A stretch of 64,000 bases of DNA from an uncultured Christensenellaceae bacterium (GTDB lineage Bacteria > Bacillota > Clostridia > Christensenellales > Pumilibacteraceae): positions 8,941 to 72,940 of the forward strand of contig CAJULQ010000005.1 of NCBI GenBank assembly GCA_910587595.1, in the 5' to 3' direction. The position numbers were made by a program, and so were the translations under genes. The notes under the pieces are model-generated. The model did not search any database. It worked only from the letters and a program-made list of their open reading frames with translations, and was not told the origin of the DNA. The stretch's first letter is position 1. Every line of letters begins with the position of its first letter. Positions 1-9,827 of the stretch are shown here, piece by piece.

Positions 1-2775
1 GCGAGCACGGCCCACGCGGCAACGGACGTAACGCGCTTGCAACGGCTGCTATATAACGGCGATTTTGCGGGCGCTTTGCGGGAAACGGAACGGGCGGCCG
101 ACGGCACGGCGAGCGCGGCGGTGTTTTGGTGCGGCTTTTTGGCGTGCGCCCGCGCGCGCGACGACAGTGCGTTGGTAGCGTCGCCCAATGAGAACGCTTT
201 CACGGCCGAGGCGCTCGGCTATGCGAGCGAGGCGTTGTATCGTTGCGCCGACCATGCCGCCGCGCAACCGTATTTGCGGGTGCTTACGGACACCGCGCTT
301 CGTTGTATAGACCGCGGCTTTTTGGCATTTGCCGCCCGCGCCGTGGACACGGCGTTTTGCTACGACTATGCCGACGACTACGCCGACAAGCTGTTGGCGC
401 GGTTGCATGCGGCGCACGGCGGACTGCCCGCCGCCGAGGCGTTCGCGCTGGGCAAAAAGATCATAGACAAACTTTCGGCCGAGCAAGACGCGTCGCGGTT
501 GCGCTTTGCGTTGCAACTAACGGACGATGCCTTGCGTGCGGGCGAGTGGGCGCTGGCGGACGACTGCATAGAAAGCTTGCTCGACCGTTTCGGCACCGAA
601 AAAGAATTGTATTTGCGCAAGTGGCTGATCTCCAACCGCGTGTGCGATACGGCCGCTTTGCGGGCGGTGCCCTATCCGCGCTTGGGCGAAAACTTTGCCT
701 TTTGTTTGGCGGTGTTGCCGCCCGAATCGCGCGCAACGCTGCTGAAAGATACTTTTAACGGGTTGTGCCGCGCGGCGGCGGCCGACGGGTTCGCGCCGCG
801 CGAGGCGGCTTTGGGCGAGGCGTTGGCGCTCGGCCGCGCCCTTTCGTTGTTTGCCGCGCCCGTGTTCGGCGCGACCGATTATTGCGCGGTGGGCGACCTT
901 GCGTTGCGCGAAAAAGATTTCGAATCGGCGGCCGCCTATTTTGCGGGCGCTTTGCGGTGCGACGGCCGCAGTTACCGTGCGCATTGGGGCGCGCTGTGCG
1001 CCGCCTTGCAGTGCGAGAACGACCGCCGCTTGGAAGAATGCGCCACGCCTATCGACCGTGCGGGCGACTGTTTCGAAAACGCATATACCACGGCGTTGGG
1101 GCGCGACGAGGCGTTTATTGCGCGCATAGAGGGCGTGCGGGCGCGGCAACGCGAAACGGTGCGCAAAGACGGCCACGTGTTTCGCCCTTCCGATTTCGTG
1201 ATCGACAACGGGTGCGTGCGAAAATATACGGGCGAGGGCACGCCTAACGTGTTCGTTTCGGGCGTTACGGCCATCGGCGACGGCGCGTTTCGCGGCGCGG
1301 ACGCGGTTAGCGTGCTTGTGGACGAGGGTGTTACGGCTATCGGCGACGGCGCGTTTGCCCACAGCGCCTTGCGATCGTTGCGCTTGCCCGACAGTGTGGT
1401 GCGCTTGGGCGCCAATCCCTTTGTAGGGTGCGACGACTTGGTAAGTTTGACGGCGGCGGGCAAGATCCGCGTGGAAAACGGGGGCGTGTATCGGGGCGAT
1501 CGCTTGGCGGCGTTCGTGCCCTCTTTGGCGCAAAGCGACGCGTTTATTGCGTTGCGTTCCACGTCTTCGATAGCCGACCGCGCTTTTTACGGGGTGCACG
1601 GCGGCAGCATAGATCTCGGCAACGCCGCGCTCGATCCGTGCGCGCTGTATGCGTGCGAGGGGGCGTCGATAAAGGCCGCTCGCGGTGCGGCCGCGGCGCG
1701 CACGGGCGAAAGCGTTACGGGGTGCGACCGCATAGAAAACGGCAAGATCGTGTCCGCCGGCAAGGCGCGCTGGGCGTCTTTATACGGCAACGGCGGCAAC
1801 AACATGGCGGCGGACGGAAACGTGTTGCGCGACGGAAACGTGCGCGTGGAAAAGATCGCCGACACGCCCCGCTTGCAAAGCGGCATTTTGTGCAAAAACG
1901 ATCGCCTCATTTACGCGCACGAAAACGCGCTGTATGTTGTGCCCGCGGCGGGCGGGCGCGCCGAGCGGTTGGCCGCGGTGGGCGAGTGCACGGGCACGGG
2001 CGTGCTGTGGAACGAGTATATCGTGCAACCGGTGGAAACGCAAACGGGCGCGGCGTTGTGCTTTGTGGCGCCCAACGGCAAAACGGAATACACGGTGTCT
2101 TTGCCCGAACGGCTCACCCGTCCGCTGTGCTTATCCGGCGACACGCTTTTGTGCGTGAGCGATCGGCTGGTCACGGCGGTGCATTTGCCCACGGGCAAAA
2201 CGCGCGGCCGCGTCATGCCCGCGCGCGTTACGAGCGTGCCGTGCGCCGCGGGCAACGGGTTTGTGTTGGCCGACGAACAACATGTGTATGCGCTCGACAC
2301 TCGCTTGCAAGGCGAGGCGGTGCACGCGTTAACGGGCGGCAACTACGCGCAAGGGCAAGGCAAGATCTGCCGCAACCGTATCGTTGGCTACAAGGGCACG
2401 GCCTATTGGGTGGAGCGCACCGACGCCAACGTTTGTATCGGCATGTATAACGGCGTTATGGCGGGCAAGGCGGCCGTGCCGCGGCGCATAGCCGACTTTT
2501 TGCAAACGCAACCCGTGCTGTACGGCGATACGCTGTACGCGGGCGGCAACACGCACGTGATCACGGCGCGCATTTCGTCGGTGTCGGGTGAATGGACGTT
2601 CGGTATAGGGGACGATGTGGGCGGCAAATACGCCGAGTTGGCGGTGATAGGCGGCGCGTGCTATATAAACGCCATGGAAGGCGCCTACGGGCGGCTTCGG
2701 TTGCGCGCCGTAGCGGACGGCAAGGCGATCGTAACGGATATAGACAGCGGAGGCATATATGCCGCAAGAATTTGA
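1..2775 (+). CDS. TPR-like / BspA-type leucine-rich repeat / beta-propeller-like protein (5' partial)
   Basis: The frame is open to base 1 with no stop. The first possible start (TTG at 37) has no Shine-Dalgarno, so the gene probably begins upstream of the window. About 330 Ala/Cys-rich helical residues resembling tetratricopeptide arrays come first. Next, around nt 1237-1640, come BspA-like (LRR_5) repeats with the tell-tale AIGDGAF motif twice. The C-terminal half consists of short beta strands with repeated G-x-x-L-Y/V-x-x patterns (for example GDTLLCVSDRL, GDTLYAGGNTH), like DUF5050-type propellers. No signal peptide is visible, but the true N-terminus is missing. The 3' end overlaps the helicase gene by 17 nt, so the two are co-transcribed. 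Function unknown; a scaffold or sensor is an inference. Confidence 0.7.
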   Translation, partial: ASTAHAATDVTRLQRLLYNGDFAGALRETERAADGTASAAVFWCGFLACARARDDSALVASPNENAFTAEALGYASEALYRCADHAAAQPYLRVLTDTALRCIDRGFLAFAARAVDTAFCYDYADDYADKLLARLHAAHGGLPAAEAFALGKKIIDKLSAEQDASRLRFALQLTDDALRAGEWALADDCIESLLDRFGTEKELYLRKWLISNRVCDTAALRAVPYPRLGENFAFCLAVLPPESRATLLKDTFNGLCRAAAADGFAPREAALGEALALGRALSLFAAPVFGATDYCAVGDLALREKDFESAAAYFAGALRCDGRSYRAHWGALCAALQCENDRRLEECATPIDRAGDCFENAYTTALGRDEAFIARIEGVRARQRETVRKDGHVFRPSDFVIDNGCVRKYTGEGTPNVFVSGVTAIGDGAFRGADAVSVLVDEGVTAIGDGAFAHSALRSLRLPDSVVRLGANPFVGCDDLVSLTAAGKIRVENGGVYRGDRLAAFVPSLAQSDAFIALRSTSSIADRAFYGVHGGSIDLGNAALDPCALYACEGASIKAARGAAAARTGESVTGCDRIENGKIVSAGKARWASLYGNGGNNMAADGNVLRDGNVRVEKIADTPRLQSGILCKNDRLIYAHENALYVVPAAGGRAERLAAVGECTGTGVLWNEYIVQPVETQTGAALCFVAPNGKTEYTVSLPERLTRPLCLSGDTLLCVSDRLVTAVHLPTGKTRGRVMPARVTSVPCAAGNGFVLADEQHVYALDTRLQGEAVHALTGGNYAQGQGKICRNRIVGYKGTAYWVERTDANVCIGMYNGVMAGKAAVPRRIADFLQTQPVLYGDTLYAGGNTHVITARISSVSGEWTFGIGDDVGGKYAELAVIGGACYINAMEGAYGRLRLRAVADGKAIVTDIDSGGIYAARI

Positions 2776-5092
2776 AATCAAATGCGTGATAAGCGAAGAA
2801 GGCGTGCCGGGCGGCTTGAAAATAGACGCCACGCCCAAAAGCTACGCCAAATACAAAGCGCTGTTCGAGGCGGCGCGCGAGGTGCGCAAGATCGACGATT
2901 TTCGCGAACTGCGCGTGCCCTTTTACCCCGCGTTTCGGCCGTTCGAGTACCAGCGCGAGGCAGTGCTCATGATGTTGTCGCGTTTTCGCGGCAAAGGCAT
3001 TTTCGGCGATCAAGTGGGGCTTGGCAAAACGGTGGAAGTGGGCATGACGGTGGCCGAATACGCCGCCCGCGGCGCGGTGCAAAACGTGCTGTTGCTGTGC
3101 CCCGATAAATTGGATTTCCAGTGGGAACAAGAAATGCGCGAAAAATTTTCGACGCACTTTACCGCCCGCCACGTGCGCACGTTCCGCGAAATGGAAACGA
3201 GCCGAACAAACGGCGTTACCATGTTTTTGATGTCGTTTGGGGCGCTTTTATCCGAGATCCGCGGTTTGCGCGAACGTTTTTCGGACGACGTGCGCCGCGA
3301 GGAAGATTGGGTGCTTTCCGAGGGGTTCAAAGCAGAGCGCGCCGCCGACTACGAAAAGCGCAAACGCGCGTTAGCCAAAGATAAAAAATTGTGCGATCGG
3401 TTGGGCGCCGAGATCGACGCGCACTACTTGCAAGTGTTTGATCGCTACAACCGTTTGTGGCCGTCTATCCACATGTTGGTGATCGACGAGGCGGACGCGT
3501 TGCTGTCGGTAGATCCTACCCGCACGTTGCAGATCTACACGGTGGCGGAGCACCTCGGCAAGCGCAGCGACTTGCCGTATAAAATACTTTTGTCGGCCAC
3601 GCCCATTCGCCGACAGCTAGCCGACGTGTATAAACTCATGCGCATCGTGCGCCCCGAACAGTTTCGCGATAAGAACGATTTTATACGCAACTACTGTTTC
3701 GGCAAAGCGCGGCTCAATGATTTTTACGGCGAGGAGATCCGCCAGCTGAAAGGGCTGATCGATCAGCTGTTTACGCGCAACCGTTTAACGAGCGCCACGG
3801 TGCAACGGTCTTTGCAACCGCTCACGGTGGCCGAAGTGCTTGACGTGAACCTCAAAAATTTTGCCGCGCCCGATATGGAAGAACGGGTGAAAGAGGCGGT
3901 GATCGACGGCGTGGCGTTCGGCGAGAGCGACCCCGCCCGCGTGCGCGCGCTGGTGCGTGAGAATATGGATGCCTATGCGCGCGATACGGGACAGTCTTGG
4001 ACGGAATACGTGCGCACGGTGCTCATAGATCCCGACCGCTCGCCCGTGCGCATCACGCGGGAAAAAGACCGCGCGTTCGCGCAAAGTTTGTTGCAACGCG
4101 TGGGCGATCAAAAGGGCGCGGAGGCGGACGCCTTGCGGTTTACGTGCGAGGACTACACCATTCCGTCTAAGCGCGGCCACCATATCCGCTACCGAGAGAG
4201 CAAGCGGGCGTATGCCGATAAAGACGCGTTGGAAGACGCGCTCACGGCGCGGTACATGCGCAAAGCGCGGCGCGAAAACGACTATGCGTATTCCGACGAG
4301 GGCACGATCGCCTACTACGATCGCGCGCAGATAGAGTGCGAGGGCAAGTATGCGGAGTTCGACCGCCTCGTTAACGAGTTGCTGATCGACCGCAAAGCGG
4401 TGGTGTTTTCGGCCGCCAAACAGCGCGACGTTCTCATGCGATTGGTTAACGACGTGCAAAAGGGGCGGGCGCTGGCGGGCGGCGGCGACCATGCCGGTTA
4501 TCTCAAATTTCGCAGCAACGACGCCGCCTATAAAAACGCGGTGTATTTTGCGGTGAACGGCGAAGAAAAGGGCTTTAACATGCAGTTTTGTTCGCACCTA
4601 ATCATTACCGATCTGCCGCACGACCCCAACTTGGTAGAGCAGATCGTGGGGCGCGTGTCGCGTATCGGTCAGCACGACCCCATGCACGTGTACGTGTTCA
4701 CGCCCACGGGATCGCTCGAATACAGTTTGTATTTGTTTTACAACGATATTTTGCATTTGTTTTCCGATTGGGACGGTGACAACACGTTTATCATCGGGGG
4801 CGCGGTGGCCGCCTTTTTGGAGGACGCGCCCGACGTGCACCGCGAACTGTTGCGCCGCTTGGGCGCGTCGCGCAACGCGTACGGCGAAACGGCCGAAGTG
4901 GGCTTTGCGCCATTGGCCGAGTATTTGTGGGAGCAATACCAAGCGGGATATGCCATCGGATCGTTCGAAGAATATGCGCCGTGGGCGGCGTTTTGCGAGC
5001 ATGTGCGCGAGAGCATACGCTCGTTCAAAGAATTGGTAAAAGAGATGGGCGAGCAAGAAATGTTTGCCGCCGACGAACAAGAGTTGTTATAG
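2759..5092 (+). CDS. SNF2/RapA-type superfamily 2 DNA-dependent ATPase (helicase)
   Basis: A 777-residue SF2 ATPase. Motif I is GDQVGLGKT (residues 83-91), motif II is DEAD (243-246) in VIDEADAL, motif III is SATP (279-282), and motif VI is QIVGRVSRIGQ (about 628-638). That last motif is the arginine-finger signature of SNF2/RapA-like remodellers. A charged helical insertion sits between motifs II and VI. No nuclease, methyltransferase or bromodomain is visible, so this is a stand-alone motor. The start ATG at 2759 has GCGGAGG five bases upstream and lies inside the end of the preceding gene. The zinc-ribbon gene starts 10 nt after the stop. SNF2 ATPases translocate on duplex DNA and can displace proteins. 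In bacteria they occur in RNA polymerase recycling (RapA) and in defence loci, and the sequence does not decide between these. Confidence 0.88.
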   Translation: MPQEFEIKCVISEEGVPGGLKIDATPKSYAKYKALFEAAREVRKIDDFRELRVPFYPAFRPFEYQREAVLMMLSRFRGKGIFGDQVGLGKTVEVGMTVAEYAARGAVQNVLLLCPDKLDFQWEQEMREKFSTHFTARHVRTFREMETSRTNGVTMFLMSFGALLSEIRGLRERFSDDVRREEDWVLSEGFKAERAADYEKRKRALAKDKKLCDRLGAEIDAHYLQVFDRYNRLWPSIHMLVIDEADALLSVDPTRTLQIYTVAEHLGKRSDLPYKILLSATPIRRQLADVYKLMRIVRPEQFRDKNDFIRNYCFGKARLNDFYGEEIRQLKGLIDQLFTRNRLTSATVQRSLQPLTVAEVLDVNLKNFAAPDMEERVKEAVIDGVAFGESDPARVRALVRENMDAYARDTGQSWTEYVRTVLIDPDRSPVRITREKDRAFAQSLLQRVGDQKGAEADALRFTCEDYTIPSKRGHHIRYRESKRAYADKDALEDALTARYMRKARRENDYAYSDEGTIAYYDRAQIECEGKYAEFDRLVNELLIDRKAVVFSAAKQRDVLMRLVNDVQKGRALAGGGDHAGYLKFRSNDAAYKNAVYFAVNGEEKGFNMQFCSHLIITDLPHDPNLVEQIVGRVSRIGQHDPMHVYVFTPTGSLEYSLYLFYNDILHLFSDWDGDNTFIIGGAVAAFLEDAPDVHRELLRRLGASRNAYGETAEVGFAPLAEYLWEQYQAGYAIGSFEEYAPWAAFCEHVRESIRSFKELVKEMGEQEMFAADEQELL

Positions 5093-5102
5093 GAGTCAAG
5101 CG

Positions 5103-7175
5103 GTGTCCGACAAAGACAGAGTAAACGAACTGAATACGCGATTGGGCGGCATGCGGGCGCGGCGCAACGTGTCTACGCTCGACAAGAACGTGCGCGCCAT
5201 CGAACGGTTGGTGAACGCCGCGGCCGATCGGTCGGTGGGGCTTATTTCGGTGTACCGTCCGCTCGACGAGGAGGAAAAGCGCGCGCTGCAACCGCTTGAG
5301 CGCGACGAGATCGCCAACGCGTATCACGTGGAAACGGCGGGGGACAACCGCGTTCGCTACATAACCTATAAACCGCGGGTGGAGCAAGGCGCGGGCGGCG
5401 CGCTCGAGCACGTGAATCGCTCCACGCCGTTCGTGCAGTCGTTGCTCGAAAAGGTGAGCAACGAATATTCGTTTTTGTATTGCCACAGCAAAGTGCGTGC
5501 GTGCTCGGTGCCTTTGCCGCCCGCGGCAAGCGGATTTGCGGTGCAAGCGGGCGAAACGGAGCACCTCGAAGGCAAAAACAAATACGAGCTGTTTTTTCTC
5601 ATAGAATGCAAAGACAACATAGACGCGGGCGAGCGTATCGGCAATATCATAGACAGCGTGCTGTTAGACGTAGACGGCGAGAGCGGCGACTTTTTCGCGC
5701 GCATGTCGTACGCCTCGCTCACGCACGAGGACGAAGAGGACGAGGAGGATATGCCGTTTGTGGAGCCCGCGGTGCAAAGCCAGCTCAACGACATTATTTT
5801 GCAGATCCGCGAATTGCCCAAGGTGCGCGAGCGCATCGTCGACTTTTTGGCGGGATGCGAGCAGAGCGAACTGCACGCCTTTCTCGCCGCGCGCAACGAG
5901 GCGTTCGTGCGCATGCGCGAGGTGTCGCCCCAAGATATCAACGCGTTCAATTCCACCGTTACGTGCAGAGTATTGCCCATCGGCGTGTTTTTGAACGCGA
6001 TAGACAACGACCGCATTCCCTACACGGTAACGGGTAAAAACGGCGAACGCGCTGTGTTTTGCACCGAGCTAAATCCCGCCGCGCCCTTTTCGGCGCACGT
6101 GTGCCCGCACTGCGGCGCGGCGCTCACGCCCGACAACGGCGTGTTGGCGGCGTCTACGCGCGAGGGATACCGCGTGGGGTGCGAAAAGTGCGCGTCGCGT
6201 TGCGCGCACAAAAACTGCAAAACGTACGCTTTCGATTCGCAAGGTTGCGCGGTGTGCCACAAGATCTTGTGCCCTACGCATTCGTTGCCGAGCGCGGATT
6301 CGTTGCACTCGCTGTGCCGCGAGTGCGCGCGCGTGTTCCGCGATCCGTCGGGCGCGCCGCTTGCGCCGTCGGATGCGGCGGTGCGCGGCGAAGAAGAGTT
6401 TTACGTGCGCGACAACGTGGAACGGCTTGGCAAAACGGGCGCGCTCAACATGTTCAAAACGGTCAAACTGCTACGCAAGTCGCTGTGCGTTTTGTGTAAG
6501 ACGGCGGCCGATCGGCGCGCTTATTATCTCAAGAACGAAACGGCCGATTGCCCGACGTGCGGCGAACACTATTTGAAAACGGCGCTCAAAAAAACGCGCG
6601 ACACGGGCGAGAAATTGTGCGATAACTGCCGCTTGGATTGCGCGTGCGGCAACGTGGTGGCCAAGAAAAACGCCCACATGTGCGCCGCCGACGGTTGCGA
6701 TCGCGGCTTTTGCGAAAAGTGTTTTTCGGCGCGGCAAACGCCCAAGGGCTACGCGGCCGCGGTAAAAAGAATGGGTCAGCGCAAGGCGGCCACGCAAGCG
6801 GGCGACGCGTTGCTGTGCAACGAGCACGTGGCGGTGTGCAAAGTGTGCGGCGTTGCTCTGCCCAAAAACGAGTTGCGCGTTTGCCCCGATTGCGGGGGCG
6901 GATATTGCGCATCGTGCGAGCGCGACGGCAAATGCCGCACGTGCGCTGCGGCCGATACGGTCACGGTCGAAAACTACAAAAGCGTGTCGTCGCGCACGCG
7001 GCGCATGCGGTTGAACGCGTTGCCGCTGCGCGATCGCTTGGGCAAAACGGCGGTGATCGAAGACCACGAAACGGTGGTGTTCGTAACGCTGCCCACCGTG
7101 CCGCTGTTGCGCCTTTCGGCCGTAAAACGCGTGCACCATAAACTCACGGGCAAAACGGAGGTGATCCGAAAATGA
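5103..7175 (+). CDS. Cysteine-rich multi-zinc-ribbon protein
   Basis: I place the start at GTG 5103 (690 residues) because AGGAG lies seven bases upstream (5091-5095). An in-frame ATG further upstream falls inside the helicase gene and has no ribosome site. The N-terminal half is mixed alpha/beta with an acidic Glu/Asp stretch near residue 220. From about residue 335 there are some 30 cysteines, mostly in CxxC knuckles such as CPHCG, CEKC, CPTCG, CDNC, CKVCG and CPDCG. These suggest about seven zinc ribbons, like double-zinc-ribbon or RING-like treble-clef arrays. No catalytic motif is recognised. It sits between the helicase and the membrane protein, overlapping the latter by ATGA. A nucleic-acid or protein adaptor is the likeliest role, by inference only. 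Confidence 0.75.
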   Translation: MSDKDRVNELNTRLGGMRARRNVSTLDKNVRAIERLVNAAADRSVGLISVYRPLDEEEKRALQPLERDEIANAYHVETAGDNRVRYITYKPRVEQGAGGALEHVNRSTPFVQSLLEKVSNEYSFLYCHSKVRACSVPLPPAASGFAVQAGETEHLEGKNKYELFFLIECKDNIDAGERIGNIIDSVLLDVDGESGDFFARMSYASLTHEDEEDEEDMPFVEPAVQSQLNDIILQIRELPKVRERIVDFLAGCEQSELHAFLAARNEAFVRMREVSPQDINAFNSTVTCRVLPIGVFLNAIDNDRIPYTVTGKNGERAVFCTELNPAAPFSAHVCPHCGAALTPDNGVLAASTREGYRVGCEKCASRCAHKNCKTYAFDSQGCAVCHKILCPTHSLPSADSLHSLCRECARVFRDPSGAPLAPSDAAVRGEEEFYVRDNVERLGKTGALNMFKTVKLLRKSLCVLCKTAADRRAYYLKNETADCPTCGEHYLKTALKKTRDTGEKLCDNCRLDCACGNVVAKKNAHMCAADGCDRGFCEKCFSARQTPKGYAAAVKRMGQRKAATQAGDALLCNEHVAVCKVCGVALPKNELRVCPDCGGGYCASCERDGKCRTCAAADTVTVENYKSVSSRTRRMRLNALPLRDRLGKTAVIEDHETVVFVTLPTVPLLRLSAVKRVHHKLTGKTEVIRK

Positions 7176-9580
7176 CGCTTCCTTTTGTGCGCAAACATAC
7201 AAACGCCGCCGCGGCGGATGTGCACAATGCGGCCGATAAGCATGCGGCGTATGTGAACGCTCGCTGTAAAACGGTGCTTTCCAACATTTCTTTTTACGCG
7301 GCGTTCGCGCTCGATATCGTGTTTTTCGCCATCATCTTGCATGCGGGCTACACGCTGTTGTTGCAGTCCTTTTTCGGCACGGCGTTTGTGCTCGAATGCA
7401 TTACCGTTCTCTTTTTGTTGCCCGTGCCGTTGTTGCAAGTGGGCATTGTAAAACGCAACGCGGTGCGGTGCGCGGTGTTTTCCGCCGCCACCGTGATCCA
7501 AACGGTGTGGGCGTTTTATATCGCGTCGTACGGCGGCTTGGGGCCGTTCGGTATGTTGGCGGCGGCGCGCGCTCTACTGTGGCTGTGTGCATTCTTTGTT
7601 TGCCGCGTTGGAGTGGGCAGCGTGTTCGTGGCGGCGGCGGGCGTTGCGTTGGCGCTATTGTCGCTTTTGGGCGCCAACGCGCTGTTCGGCTTTTCGTTTG
7701 CGGCGCGGCCGTTGCGGTTTACCTATGTGCAAGCCGACGGCACGCACGGCGCGGGATATGCCGTCACGTCGGTGTTATACGGTTCGCGCGATAACGTGAA
7801 AATACCCGCCGTGTATCGAGGCAAACCGGTGGTGGCCATGCAAACGGGGCGCGAGGAAATCGTGTGCATGCAAACGCTTTGCTTGCCCGACCGCGTAACG
7901 TTTGTGGAGATACGCGCGCCGCATTTGCTCGACTGCACAGTGGCGGCCGACGGCGTGCGCTTTTCCGAAAATACGTTTTATTGCCCCAACTTGTGCAAAC
8001 TGACGTTTGCGGGCAACGACTTGCCCATCGATCTGCCCCCGAATATTCCCAATGCGTACGCCGCAGATTTCGTGTTGGCCGTGCCGCGCGATAAAATCGA
8101 CGAGGCGTTGGCGCGCGACGATTTTGCGCACGTGCGCGAGCATCTTGCGCCCGCGGTGGGCGATAACGAGGGGTATATTGTGTATTACACCGATTGCACG
8201 TTGCCCGAAGGCGGCGCGCCGCAAGAAGTGTTCACCCAGCCCGTAACGGTAACGCAAGGCGACGGCTTTGTCGCGTTGCCCGCGCCCGATCTGTCCGATC
8301 TCGGCTATGCGTTCGATGGGTGGTATACCGACCGCCTTTACACCCACCGCGCCGAACGCGTGCCCGCCGCGGCCGGTACGCGGCTATATGCGCGCTATTA
8401 TAAGCTGTATACCGTTTCGCTGTATGCCGACAAATACGCCGCCCAACCGCAAACGTCGTTTACCTATCATTACGCAAGCGGCGAAGTGCGTCTGCCTGCC
8501 GACGGCGTGGGCAAAAAAGAGGGGTATGCCTTTTGCGGTTGGTTTGCCAAAAGCGACTACACTGTGGAAGCGCCGTACACGGCAACGTGGTCGTTTCCGT
8601 CGGAAACGATGGGGCACCGCGCCTTTTATGCGGTGTATAAGAAAGAGTATGCCGTCACACTGTATACCGACGGCGGCCGCGTGAACGGGGATATCCCGTC
8701 TACGTATCACGAGTGGTCGGAAACGGCGGGTTTGGCGCCCGCCGAAAAAGAGGGGCACACGTTTATGGGTTGGTACACCGACCCGCAGTTCGATTTTCCC
8801 ATTCATAGTTTGCCGCCCATAGACGAGGACGGAGAGGTGTGGCAAAGCGACGTGGACTTGTACGCCAAGTTCAATAAAAATTACGCCATAGCCTACGAAA
8901 ACGCCTATACGTTGCCCTCCAACGCGCCCAAACAGTATCATTGCGACAGCAACCTAAAACTGCCCACGCCCGCGCGCCAAGGGTATCGGTTTGCGGGTTG
9001 GTTCGATAACAACGCGTATACGGGCGAGGCGTTGCAAGTAACGCCCCGCGAGAATGCGCGCGATCTGCGCTTATACGCCAAGTGGGCGCCCGTTACCTAC
9101 ACGGTGCGCTACGATAAAGGCGATTATTGGGATCCCACGGGCAGCGTGCCCGACAGCGTACTTACGTTTAACGAGCACGGCGCGCTGGCTATGTGCGGGT
9201 ATGAAAAAAAAGGGTACTCGTTTGTAGGCTGGGAGATCGACGGCAAGATCTATGCGGAAGGGCAAGAGGGCGTTTTCAATTTCGCGTCTACGCACGGCGC
9301 GGTGGTCAAGGCCAGCGCGCAATGGCGCGCGCATGAATTTACGCTGGTGTTTGTGCCCGACTGCGACGACGCCGAGGGCGCCATGCCCGCCGTGCAGTGC
9401 TCGTATTTGCAGTATTACGTGATGCCGTCGTGCACCTTTACCCGCGAGGGCTACCGCTTTTTGTTTTGGTCGATATACGGCACGGTCTGTCGCGAGGGCG
9501 TTGGGTGCAGTTTGGCGTGGGAGGCCATGCAAGAAGACGGCGCGACCATAGAGGTGCGCGCCGTTTGGGAGAAAATATAA
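7172..9580 (+). CDS. Polytopic membrane protein with six InlB-type (Listeria-Bacteroides) repeats
   Basis: An 802-residue protein. Five hydrophobic segments lie near the N-terminus (about 39-58, 68-92, 98-118, 125-145, 149-174). A beta-rich region follows with leucine-rich-like elements, then six copies of an InlB B-repeat (Flg_new family) about 75 residues apart. Their cores read GYAFDGWYTD, GYAFCGWFAK, GHTFMGWYTD, GYRFAGWFDN, GYSFVGWEID and GYRFLFWSIY, near residues 377, 450, 528, 604, 681 and 760. Such repeats are beta-grasp modules normally displayed outside the cell. There is no LPXTG sorting signal; anchoring is by the N-terminal helices. The ATG overlaps the previous stop (ATGA). It is the last gene of the operon. 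Confidence 0.82.
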   Translation: MTLPFVRKHTNAAAADVHNAADKHAAYVNARCKTVLSNISFYAAFALDIVFFAIILHAGYTLLLQSFFGTAFVLECITVLFLLPVPLLQVGIVKRNAVRCAVFSAATVIQTVWAFYIASYGGLGPFGMLAAARALLWLCAFFVCRVGVGSVFVAAAGVALALLSLLGANALFGFSFAARPLRFTYVQADGTHGAGYAVTSVLYGSRDNVKIPAVYRGKPVVAMQTGREEIVCMQTLCLPDRVTFVEIRAPHLLDCTVAADGVRFSENTFYCPNLCKLTFAGNDLPIDLPPNIPNAYAADFVLAVPRDKIDEALARDDFAHVREHLAPAVGDNEGYIVYYTDCTLPEGGAPQEVFTQPVTVTQGDGFVALPAPDLSDLGYAFDGWYTDRLYTHRAERVPAAAGTRLYARYYKLYTVSLYADKYAAQPQTSFTYHYASGEVRLPADGVGKKEGYAFCGWFAKSDYTVEAPYTATWSFPSETMGHRAFYAVYKKEYAVTLYTDGGRVNGDIPSTYHEWSETAGLAPAEKEGHTFMGWYTDPQFDFPIHSLPPIDEDGEVWQSDVDLYAKFNKNYAIAYENAYTLPSNAPKQYHCDSNLKLPTPARQGYRFAGWFDNNAYTGEALQVTPRENARDLRLYAKWAPVTYTVRYDKGDYWDPTGSVPDSVLTFNEHGALAMCGYEKKGYSFVGWEIDGKIYAEGQEGVFNFASTHGAVVKASAQWRAHEFTLVFVPDCDDAEGAMPAVQCSYLQYYVMPSCTFTREGYRFLFWSIYGTVCREGVGCSLAWEAMQEDGATIEVRAVWEKI

Positions 9581-9650
9581 CGCGTAGATTTTAGGGTTTC
9601 GTCATATGTTTATCACATTATATAGGTATACTTTGTGCATACCAAATTCG

Positions 9651-9745
9651 ATAAAACCTTTCGTAGCGGCGTTTCCTCCTTTGTAAACAAGAAAAAAACC
9701 AATCATCTTCCTTTTTTTTCAGACAAACGTCGCTACGGGTTTTAT
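9651..9745. repeat. Imperfect inverted repeat around a 50-nt loop
   Basis: Arm 1 (9651-9674) and arm 2 (9725-9745) are imperfect reverse complements: ATAAAACC..CGTAGCGGCGTTT against AAACGTCGCTACGGGTTTTAT. The loop is A/T-rich and holds a small TTGTAAACAA palindrome at 9681-9690. It lies in the gene-free stretch 9581-9964, between convergent operons. It could be a small non-autonomous element, a structured RNA or an extended 3'-UTR hairpin. No transposase or target-site duplication was identified. Confidence 0.5.
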
Positions 9746-9827
9746 ACAATTTTCAAAACGCGAAAAGGGGGATGGCGAGTATAAGAGAACATACTTTCGG
9801 TAAATATAAATTCTTCCTTTGTAAAAC

